Shown: positions 1 to 6,880 of the stretch, in pieces | Position numbering within the stretch: the stretch's first letter is position 1 | How the letters are laid out: every line of letters begins with the position of its first letter | NCBI GenBank assembly: GCA_963743575.1 | Contig: CAVUQC010000001.1 | Location: forward strand, 51,337-115,336 | Direction: 5' to 3' | DNA: 64,000 nt | Source of the DNA: DASUPK01 sp963743575 | Lineage (GTDB): Bacteria; Actinomycetota; Thermoleophilia; Solirubrobacterales; 70-9 | Made by a program: the position numbers and the translations under genes | The notes under the pieces: generated by a model | The model's input: the letters and a program-made list of their open reading frames with translations, nothing else | Told to the model about the DNA's origin: nothing | Databases searched by the model: none

Positions 1-692
1 ATGCGCCGGCCGAGGCCGAGCGGCAGCTGGGTGAGCCGCTCCTCGGTCGTGGATCGGGCCTGGTAGAGGCCCGGCTTCAGGCGCACGCGCTGGAAGTAGC
101 GGGAGAGGGCGCCGACGTTGGGCGAGATCGACATGCCGTTGTCGTTGAGCACGATCACCATCGGCGTCTGGAGGCCACCCGCGTGATGGAGGGCCTCGTA
201 GGCGACGCCGCCGGTCAGGGCGCCGTCGCCGATCACGGCGACGACCTTGCCGTCCTGACCGATCCCCTTGAGCATCGCCTCCTTGAGGCCGACGCCGTAG
301 CCGATCGAGGTCGAGGCGTGGCCGGCACCCATGATGTCGTGCTCGGACTCGAAGACCGAGCAGAACGGCGCCAGCCCCTCGTACTGCCGAATCGTGCCGA
401 GTTGCTCCCTGCGGCCCGTGAGGATCTTGTGCGGATAGGCCTGGTGGCCGACGTCCCAGAGGATTTTGTCCGTGGGCGAATCGAGCAGGCTGTGCAGGGC
501 GACGGTCAGCTCGCAGGTGCCGAGGTTCGCGCCGAAGTGGCCGCCGATCTCGCCGATCGTGTCGATGATCAGCTCGCGCACCTCCTGCGAGACCCGCTGG
601 AGATCCTCGTCGGAGAGCTTCCTCAGGTCGGCCGGCGAGTCGATCGAGTCAAGCAGCCGCTGCCCGGTTTTGGCGTCGTCTTGGTTGGCCAT
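1..692 (-). CDS. dxs: 1-deoxy-D-xylulose-5-phosphate synthase, N-terminal part (runs off left edge)
   Basis: Dxs condenses pyruvate with glyceraldehyde 3-phosphate using thiamine diphosphate, the first step of the MEP isoprenoid pathway, in the cytosol. Only about 230 N-terminal residues are in the window; the gene continues past base 1. Reading leftward from the ATG at 692-690 I see the family landmarks FGANLGTCELTVALH (about residues 53-67), GHQAYPHKILTGR (82-94) and the diphosphate-binding GDGALTGG (155-162). The ATG shares one base with the ispA stop (TAATG), so the two genes are probably co-translated, which fits their common pathway. Confidence 0.95.
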   Translation of the reverse strand, partial: MANQDDAKTGQRLLDSIDSPADLRKLSDEDLQRVSQEVRELIIDTIGEIGGHFGANLGTCELTVALHSLLDSPTDKILWDVGHQAYPHKILTGRREQLGTIRQYEGLAPFCSVFESEHDIMGAGHASTSIGYGVGLKEAMLKGIGQDGKVVAVIGDGALTGGVAYEALHHAGGLQTPMVIVLNDNGMSISPNVGALSRYFQRVRLKPGLYQARSTTEERLTQLPLGLGRR

Positions 693-1588
693 TACGTGTG
701 CCTGGTGTGGATGAAGTCCGTGATCCGAGCGAGGTCATCGGTCTTCGCGTCCGTCTCGGCGAGCGCTTCCCGAGCCTTTCGGTGGCTCTGAGAGGCTAGC
801 TCGCGTGCCCGGTCGAGGCCGAACGCGCTGGCGTATGTGAGCTTTCCGTGCCTCTCGTCGCTACCGCTCGGCTTGCCGAGCTCTTCGTCAGATCCGGTCA
901 CGTCGAGAATGTCGTCGACGATCTGGAAAAGCACGCCGAGCTCATCGGCGAAACGGCGGTACGGAATTGTCTCACCTTCTGGCGTCTCACCCAAGGCCAA
1001 TACGACGCCCACGCTGGATGCGATCAATCGCCCAGTCTTGAGGAAGTGCATCTCCCGGAGGAGCTCCGCGTCGACCGAGCCTCCAGCGCCAGGGTGACCC
1101 TCCTCGAACTCTGTGACGTCTATGTACTGGCCGCCCACCATGCCTGCGACTCCGGTGGCGGAGACGAGCTCGCCGAGCGCCGTGAGGACTGCGCCGGGCT
1201 TCCCCTCCTGCTTCAGGGCGAACAGCCGCATCGCCTCGGCGAAGAGCCCATCGCCGGCCAGGATCGCGACGTTCTCGCCGAATTTGACGTGCGAGGTCGG
1301 CATTCCCCGGCGGAGCTCGTCGTCGTCCATCGCGGGTAGGTCGTCGTGGATCAGCGAGTAGGTGTGAATCAACTCGATCGTGGCGGCCGCCGGGAGCACG
1401 CTCTCGGGGTCGAGGCCGATCGCGCGGGCCGTCGCCAGCGACAGCACCGGCCGGATCCGCTTCCCGCCGGCCAGCAGGGAGTAGCGCATCGCCTCGGCCA
1501 GCCCCGCGGTGGAGGGCGTCTCGGAGAAGCTCAGGCGCTTCAGATAGGTATCGACCAGCTCCCGAAGGTCGTCGGGGTACTCGCTCAA
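692..1588 (-). CDS. ispA: Polyprenyl (farnesyl/geranylgeranyl) diphosphate synthase
   Basis: Chain-elongating prenyltransferase that adds isopentenyl diphosphate units to an allylic diphosphate, downstream of Dxs. At 298 residues it has normal length. Visible motifs are GGKRIRP (41-47, diphosphate binding), the first Asp-rich motif HDDLPAMDDDELRRG (81-95), and the second one FQIVDDILD (about 222-230). The residues before the first Asp-rich motif suggest a C15-C20 product, but chain length cannot be read safely from sequence alone. It lies between an XseB-like small gene and dxs; its TAA overlaps the dxs ATG. Confidence 0.93.
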   Translation of the reverse strand: MSEYPDDLRELVDTYLKRLSFSETPSTAGLAEAMRYSLLAGGKRIRPVLSLATARAIGLDPESVLPAAATIELIHTYSLIHDDLPAMDDDELRRGMPTSHVKFGENVAILAGDGLFAEAMRLFALKQEGKPGAVLTALGELVSATGVAGMVGGQYIDVTEFEEGHPGAGGSVDAELLREMHFLKTGRLIASSVGVVLALGETPEGETIPYRRFADELGVLFQIVDDILDVTGSDEELGKPSGSDERHGKLTYASAFGLDRARELASQSHRKAREALAETDAKTDDLARITDFIHTRHT

Positions 1589-1596
1589 CTTCGTCC

Positions 1597-1803
1597 TCAG
1601 TCCCCGGGGGAGGCACCAGAGGTGCCGCGCAGCGCGCCCTCGACCGCGCGCCCCGCCTGGGAGGCGAGCTCGGAGGCCTCGCGGACGAGCGTCGCGGCGT
1701 GCTCATCGTCCACGTCCCCCTCCAGCTGCGCCGCCAGCTGCTCCAGGCGTGCGGTGATGCGCTCGAGATCCTCGACGCCGCCGCCGGTCGATTCGCCTTC
1801 CAT
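1597..1803 (-). CDS. Small acidic helical protein, probably exodeoxyribonuclease VII small subunit (XseB-like)
   Basis: A 68-residue protein between nusB and ispA, the place where xseB sits in many bacteria. The pattern VEDLERITARLEQLAAQLE followed by a second long amphipathic helix resembles the two-helix XseB fold that binds the large nuclease subunit. The match is weak and xseA is not in the window, so the assignment rests on size, helical pattern and position. I chose ATG at 1803 because it starts just before the helix; the upstream frame has no family-like sequence and would run into nusB. Confidence 0.5.
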   Translation of the reverse strand: MEGESTGGGVEDLERITARLEQLAAQLEGDVDDEHAATLVREASELASQAGRAVEGALRGTSGASPGD

Positions 1804-1822
1804 CGCGCGCGATGCTAGATGT

Positions 1823-2200
1823 CTAGCTGGGGAGATGCTCGGAGAGGGCGGCGCCGAGCACGCCGTTGACGAAGCCAGGCGCATCGGTCCCGCAGTACTC
1901 CTTGGTGAGCTCGACGGCCTCGTCGATCGCGACCTCGGCGGGCACGTCGTCGGCGTGAAGCGCTTCGTACAGCGCGGTGCGCAGGATGCTGCGCTCCAGC
2001 GGCGCGATTCGATCGAGCGCCCATCCCTTCGAGTGGCTGGAGATCATCTCGTCCAGCTCGGGGCGATGTTGGTCGACCGCAGTGGCGAGCTCAATCGAAA
2101 AGGGCTTGGCGTCCCCGAGCAGCTCGTCGAGGGGCCTTCCGGTGACCTCGTGCTGGTAGAGGGCGAAGACCGCGTCTCGCCGCTGGTCGCTGCGCTTCAC
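1823..2200 (-). CDS. nusB: Transcription antitermination factor NusB
   Basis: NusB binds boxA RNA with NusE (S10) and supports antitermination on rRNA operons. The 125-residue length is normal for a stand-alone NusB. The conserved C-terminal block is clear: RIAPLERSILRTALYE, then VPAEVAIDEAVELTKEY and GFVNGVLGA. The N-terminus begins with the usual RRDAVFALYQ helix. It lies 10 bases downstream of efp on the same strand, and the xseB-like gene follows. Confidence 0.93.
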   Translation of the reverse strand: MKRSDQRRDAVFALYQHEVTGRPLDELLGDAKPFSIELATAVDQHRPELDEMISSHSKGWALDRIAPLERSILRTALYEALHADDVPAEVAIDEAVELTKEYCGTDAPGFVNGVLGAALSEHLPS

Positions 2201-2209
2201 GACCTCAGA

Positions 2210-2770
2210 CTACGCGCGCGACACGTACTCGCCGCTGCGGGTATCGACGCGCACCCGCTCGCCCTCCTCGATGAAGAGCGGCACCTGGATCGTCACGCCC
2301 GTCTCGAGGGTCGCGGGCTTCGTGCCGCCGCCCGAGGCGGTGTCGCCCTTCAGACCGGGGTCGGTCTGCGTGATCGCGAGGTCCACGGCGCTCGGCGCCT
2401 GTGCCCCAGCCGGGCTCTCGTCGACGAAGAGAAGCTCGACGTCGGAGTTGGGCGGCACCCACTTCAGGGCATCACCGACGATCGACTTCGGGATCTCGAC
2501 CTGGTCGTAGTTCTGGTTGTCCATGAAGACAGCGGCCTCGCCCGAGTCGTAGAGGAACTGCATCTTGCGGTTCTCGGTGCGGACCGGCCGGAACTTCTCG
2601 CCTGCCTTGAAGGTCCTGTCGATCACCGCGCCGTCGTCGACCCGCTTCAGCTTCGAGCGCACGAATGCGCCCCCCTTGCCGGGCTTGACGTGCTGGAACT
2701 CGACGATCCGGAAGATCGTGCCGTCCACCTCGATGTGGGTGCCGTTCTTGAACTGGTTGGTACTGATCAT
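2210..2770 (-). CDS. efp: Translation elongation factor P
   Basis: EF-P binds between the P and E sites and relieves ribosome stalling at polyproline stretches. At 186 residues it has all three domains: the N-terminal KOW-like domain with the tip loop KPGKGGAFVR (Lys32 at the tip), a central OB domain, and the C-terminal signature TKPATLETGVTIQVPLFI followed by TRSGEYVSRA. No EF-P modification gene (epmA, earP, ymfI-like) is seen in the window, so the state of Lys32 is unknown. It is the promoter-proximal gene of the efp-nusB-xseB-ispA-dxs run. Confidence 0.96.
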   Translation of the reverse strand: MISTNQFKNGTHIEVDGTIFRIVEFQHVKPGKGGAFVRSKLKRVDDGAVIDRTFKAGEKFRPVRTENRKMQFLYDSGEAAVFMDNQNYDQVEIPKSIVGDALKWVPPNSDVELLFVDESPAGAQAPSAVDLAITQTDPGLKGDTASGGGTKPATLETGVTIQVPLFIEEGERVRVDTRSGEYVSRA

Positions 2771-2794
2771 GGCCCGGAAGGCTAGCCGTCCGGC

Positions 2795-3944
2795 TCAGAA
2801 TCGCTTGCTGGCCTTGACCTTCCGGAAATGGGCGCGGACACCGCGGCCGAAGCCGCTCGGCAGTCCGCGAAGATAGGCGCGAGACACCTTGCCCTTCCGC
2901 CCGGAGTCGAGCAGGGCGTTGGAGCAGCCGCCGTAGTCCTGGACGGCGTTCCAGGTCCACGCCAGATATGAGATGCCGCTCCCGTCGGCGAACTTCATCA
3001 GCTTGTTGCTGAAGCGAGAGGTGCAGTTGGTGTCCCCGAAGCCGCCGATCAGCACCGGGTGGAGGCTCGCGAGCTGCGCCAGTTCCGGCTTGGAGGAGGC
3101 GAAGTTCTTGCTGTAGTCGAAGGTGTTGAAGCCGACCACGAGCTGGTTGAGCGGATCTGCCGGCATGAACTGCTCCCACTGATCGAGCCTGCCGGCGAAG
3201 TCGATTCCGGAGATGTCGATGGGCTGGGTGGCCCCGGTCGAGCGGATCGCGTCGACGATCGCCTGGTGCCCGGATGCCGTGTAGCCACCGAACCGGGGCT
3301 TGCCCTGCGGGGCGTCGTTGACGGCGCAGCCGTTCAGGGCGCAGGGCCAGTCGATTCCGTTGGGCTCGTCGAAGGCGTGGAAGATGACCTGGTGGTTGTC
3401 CCTGAAGGTGGTCGCGACCGAGCGCCAGAAATCGAGCGCGTGATCGGCATCGGCCATCGGGATCTCGTCGGTTGCCCTCGTGCTCGATCCCGTAAGCACC
3501 GGCGCCCGGCGCCGCACCCGACAGGCGCAGGACGACGATGATCCCCCGCGCGTTGAGGCGGCTCACGTAGTCGAGAATCGCCGCTCGGTACGCAGCGCCG
3601 CTGAAGCGGGAACTGATGGGCGCGTACCCGCCAAGCCAGCACGCTTCGTTGAGAGGAAGCGCGACCGCGTTGATGCGCCACCCGAGCATCGCCTTGATGG
3701 TGCGGTTGCTGACCGGTCCCTGGAAGATCCCGTAGCCGAAGCCGCCACCGCCGACCGGCCCCGCGCACGCGTACTCGGAGCCGGACCGGTTCACCCCGAT
3801 CAGGCGAATCGGCTTGGCGCCGTCCACCAGCTGGTTGCCCGCGACGGAGACGCTGCCGGCGGCGGAGGCGCCGCTCGGGGCCAAGAGGCAGCCGGCGGCG
3901 AGCGCTGCGACAAACCACCCCTTGCCCAAGCGTCCCATGCGCAT
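2795..3944 (-). pseudogene. Secreted glycoside hydrolase family 5-like protein, frameshifted
   Basis: Starting at ATG 3944 the protein has a signal peptide (Arg/Lys, then VAALAAGCLLAP and an Ala-X-Ala cleavage site) and a GH5-like beta/alpha barrel: ANGSEYAC-like strand, INAVALPLNEACWL, and IIVVLRLSG. Near 3468-3474 the frame is lost; dropping one C restores continuity into DEIPMADADHALDFW and HAFDEPN, the GH5 acid/base region. The segment where GH5 enzymes carry the nucleophile Glu reads PVLIGGFGDTNC, with Gly in that place. The C-terminus is basic (ASKRF). Either a decayed gene or one with a sequencing indel; even when repaired, classical GH5 activity is doubtful. Confidence 0.7.
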
Positions 3945-4034
3945 GACCCTAACCGAGACGCGCACGTCTGAACGAAGCCTGAACGGTTTCCCGAAGAGGC
4001 CGGAAAACGGGCATCCGGCAAGCACAATGCGCCG

Positions 4035-4721
4035 GTGCCGCTGGCGAGCATCACAACCACGATCACCGACTGGATCGGGCAGAACGGCGTCTACGCCGTC
4101 TTTGCCCTCATGGCTGTGGACGCCCTGCTGCCAGTGGGCGGCGAGCTGATCATGCTCTACGCGGGCGTCCTCGCCGCCGGCGCGATCGCCGACCAGCAGG
4201 CCTCGCTGTTCGGGATGAACCTGCAGGACGGCCTCGAGAGCTACATCGCCCTCGCGCTCGCCGGGACCCTCGGCTACCTGGCCGGAGCCCTGATCGGCTG
4301 GGCCATCGGGCGCTCCGGTGGTCGGCAGCTGCTCGAGCGCCACGGCCGCCTTTTTCACATCAGCCCCGAAACGCTGGAGCGGGCCGAGCGATGGTTTGAC
4401 CGCTTCGGAGCTCGGGCGGTGTTCCTCGGGCGGATCACCCCGGTGGTCCGCTCCTTCATCTCGATTCCCGCCGGCGTGTTTCGCACGCCGATGCCGGTCT
4501 ACTTCCCTCTGACATTGGCTGGCTCGGCCATCTGGTGCTTCGGATTCGCGGCCGCCGGCTGGGCGCTCGGTGGCAGCTGGGAGAGCTTCCATCACCAATT
4601 CCGCTACGCCGATTACGTGGCGGTCGCCGCCGTGGTGCTCGTCGCCGCGTTCCTCCTGGTGCGCCAGCTGCGCGCCCGCTCCAAAGCGACATCCCCGCGG
4701 GCCAAGACCGCCGAGGAGTAG
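4035..4721 (+). CDS. DedA family membrane protein
   Basis: DedA proteins are polytopic inner-membrane proteins, several of which flip undecaprenyl phosphate or phospholipids. This 228-residue protein starts at GTG 4035 and shows an N-terminal hydrophobic pair (YAVFALMAVDALLPVGGELIM), the linker helix LIGWAIGRSGG, and the family core FGARAVFLGRITPVVRSFIS followed by PAGVFR. A C-terminal transmembrane helix ends in a basic tail. It opens a five-gene plus-strand block and is divergent from the broken GH5 gene; the substrate is unknown. Confidence 0.85.
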   Translation: MPLASITTTITDWIGQNGVYAVFALMAVDALLPVGGELIMLYAGVLAAGAIADQQASLFGMNLQDGLESYIALALAGTLGYLAGALIGWAIGRSGGRQLLERHGRLFHISPETLERAERWFDRFGARAVFLGRITPVVRSFISIPAGVFRTPMPVYFPLTLAGSAIWCFGFAAAGWALGGSWESFHHQFRYADYVAVAAVVLVAAFLLVRQLRARSKATSPRAKTAEE

Positions 4722-4763
4722 GCGGCGCGCGGCCGTCTGCGTGGTATCGTTTCGCGGCCGCTG

Positions 4764-4777
4764 TTAGGGCGCCCTAA
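4764..4777. promoter_or_regulatory. Perfect 14-base palindrome upstream of ZIP transporter, likely metalloregulator operator
   Basis: TTAGGGCGCCCTAA is fully self-complementary and ends 17 bases before the GTG start of the ZIP gene. The TTAGG...CCTAA half-sites resemble operators of DtxR/MntR-type metal-dependent repressors of actinobacteria. No such regulator gene is in the window, so the binding protein is inferred. The site would lie over the promoter or just downstream of it. Confidence 0.45.
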
Positions 4778-4794
4778 TCGACCTCAGGAGACCA

Positions 4795-5652
4795 GTGTCG
4801 TTCGCGGAAACAGTCTTGCTCGGAGCTCTCGCCGGCTTCACCATCTACCTCGGCCTGCCCATCGGCCGGCTCCAGCTCCTGAGCTCCAAGTCCCGGGTCG
4901 CCCTGGCGATGTTCTCGGTGGGAATCCTGGTGTTCCTGCTCGTGGACGTCCTCTCGCATGGATTTGCGATCGCGGAGGATGCGGTGTCTGCATACAAGGA
5001 CGGCACCGGCAGCATCGGTCACGCCGCGTTGCTCGCCCTGTTGCTCGTCGGGGGCTTCGCGCTCGGCAGCGCCGGCCTCGGCATCCTCGAGCGGCGGATG
5101 CGGGCGAGCGCTCCGATTCACCCGCCGATCGCCGGCGGGGCGACGGACGCCGCAGTCATGACCGAGCAGGAGGTCGCCCTGGAGGCCAGCGCCGCTCGCG
5201 CCCGGGCGCTGCAGACGAGCCTGATCATCGCCGCCGCGATCGGAGTTCACAACTTCGCCGAGGGCCTCGCGATAGGCGTCTCGGCCGGGACCGGCGAGAT
5301 CGGCCTGGCGACGGTCCTGATCATCGGCTTCGCGTTGCACAACGCGACCGAAGGCTTCGGGATCATCGGCCCGCTCGGGGACGTCAAGCCATCATGGAGA
5401 TGGCTGGCCCTGGTCGGGCTGATCGGCGGCGGCCCCACCTTCATCGGGGCGATGGTCGGCTACAACGTCACGTCGGATCCGCTCGAGCTCGTGTTCTATG
5501 CGGTCGCCGGTGGCGCGATCACATATGTGATCGGTGAGATCTGGCACGGGATGCGCCGCTACGGCCATCGGGAGCTCGGGTTGCTGATGCTGTCCTTCGG
5601 CTTCGCCGCCGGTGTTCTCACCGATCTGGTCGTCGCCTACGGCGGCGGTTGA
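4795..5652 (+). CDS. ZIP family divalent metal transporter
   Basis: ZIP transporters import zinc, iron or manganese into the cytosol. The 285-residue protein has about eight hydrophobic segments and the two histidine motifs of the transport path: HNFAEGLAIG (about residues 150-159) and HNATEGFGI (about 182-190). A His-poor, Glu-rich cytosolic loop (about 100-140) separates TM3 and TM4. GTG at 4795 is chosen because CAGGAG lies 4 bases before it. A palindrome just upstream suggests metal repression. The stop overlaps the start of the next gene (TTGA). Confidence 0.88.
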   Translation: MSFAETVLLGALAGFTIYLGLPIGRLQLLSSKSRVALAMFSVGILVFLLVDVLSHGFAIAEDAVSAYKDGTGSIGHAALLALLLVGGFALGSAGLGILERRMRASAPIHPPIAGGATDAAVMTEQEVALEASAARARALQTSLIIAAAIGVHNFAEGLAIGVSAGTGEIGLATVLIIGFALHNATEGFGIIGPLGDVKPSWRWLALVGLIGGGPTFIGAMVGYNVTSDPLELVFYAVAGGAITYVIGEIWHGMRRYGHRELGLLMLSFGFAAGVLTDLVVAYGGG

Positions 5653-6830
5653 CGAGAACCCGCTCCACCCGGCTGCGGGCCACCTTCCGCGAGGGCGAGC
5701 GGGTCATGCCGCTCGAGCTCTTCTTCGATCTCGTCTTCGTCCTGGCGATCACGCAGTGCACGACGCTGATGTCGCACGAGCCGACCTGGACCGGCATCGG
5801 CCGCGGCATGCTGATCCTGGCGCTGCTGTGGTGGTCGTGGGTCGGCTACGCCTGGCTCACCAGCGTGCTCGATCCCGAGGAGGGCGGCGTCAGGCTGGTG
5901 CTGTTCGCCGCCATGGCCGCCTTCCTGATCGCGGCGATCTGCGAGCCGCAGTCGTTCGACGGCCTCGCGCTGGAGTTCGCCCTCGCCTACGCGGCGGTGC
6001 GCTTCGCACAGATCACCCTCCTCCTGATCGCCAGTCGCGACGATCCGAGTTTTCACCGGGCGACGCTCGGCCTCGGCGTGGGCACCGCCGTCGGCGTGAG
6101 CCTCCTCATCGTGGGCGCGTTTCTCGATCCGGGCCTGCGAGCCGCGGTCTGGGGGCTCGCCCTGATCCTCGACATGGGCGAGCCGTACGTGTTCGGCTCA
6201 GAGGGCTGGCATCTGGTGCCCGGCCACTTCGCCGAGCGCCACGGCCTGATCGTGATCATCGCCCTCGGCGAGTCGATCGTCGCGATCGGGGTCGGGGCCG
6301 GCGCCGAGATGACCTGGGGGATCGCCGCGGCGGCCGTTTTGGGAATCGCCATCGCCGCGGCGCTCTGGTGGATGTACTTCGATGTGGTCGCACTCGTCTC
6401 GGCCAGGCGGCTGGCCGATGCGCCGGAGGGAAAGGTCCGAAACGAGCTCGCCCGGGACTCCTACTCGTACCTCCATTTCCCGATGGTGGCCGGCATCGTC
6501 CTCGCCGCGCTCGGCCTCAAGAAGACGCTGAGCAACGTTGACGATGCGCTCGAGCTCGTGCCGGCGTTCGCGCTGCTGGCCGGAGTCGGGCTCTATCTGC
6601 TCGGCTTGGTCGCCTTTCGCCTCCGCCACGTGAGGACCGTGAACTGGCGGCGCCTCGCGCTCGCGGTCGTCCTGGTCGCACTGCTACCCGCCGCCACGGA
6701 GCTGCCCGCCCTGGCGATCCTCGCGATCGTCGCCGTTCTGCTCTGGACCGTCGTCGCGATCGAGACCCGGGGCTATGGCGAGGGCCGGGCCGAGATCCGG
6801 CACGGCACAGCCTTCCCCGCCGGCCGCTAG
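5649..6830 (+). CDS. Low temperature requirement protein A (LtrA) family membrane protein
   Basis: A 393-residue polytopic protein with roughly ten to twelve hydrophobic segments. The family hallmark ELFFDLVFVLAITQ sits at about residues 23-36, and a second conserved segment ERHGLIVIIALGESIVAIG at about 197-215. LtrA was named for cold growth in Listeria; its biochemical role is not known. The TTG start at 5649 overlaps the ZIP stop, so translation is probably coupled. A later ATG would remove the ELFFDLVF helix context. Confidence 0.82.
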   Translation: MTRTRSTRLRATFREGERVMPLELFFDLVFVLAITQCTTLMSHEPTWTGIGRGMLILALLWWSWVGYAWLTSVLDPEEGGVRLVLFAAMAAFLIAAICEPQSFDGLALEFALAYAAVRFAQITLLLIASRDDPSFHRATLGLGVGTAVGVSLLIVGAFLDPGLRAAVWGLALILDMGEPYVFGSEGWHLVPGHFAERHGLIVIIALGESIVAIGVGAGAEMTWGIAAAAVLGIAIAAALWWMYFDVVALVSARRLADAPEGKVRNELARDSYSYLHFPMVAGIVLAALGLKKTLSNVDDALELVPAFALLAGVGLYLLGLVAFRLRHVRTVNWRRLALAVVLVALLPAATELPALAILAIVAVLLWTVVAIETRGYGEGRAEIRHGTAFPAGR

Positions 6831-6880
6831 CGCGGGGAACTGCGACATGACCGGCCGCGGTGTGCTTGAGTGGCCGGGCT

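Noticed and set aside
2472..4598. A 708-codon minus-strand frame spanning DedA antisense, the GH5 N-terminus and efp
   Set aside because: Only its middle part (GH5 N-terminus) is real; the rest is antisense or out of frame to known genes.
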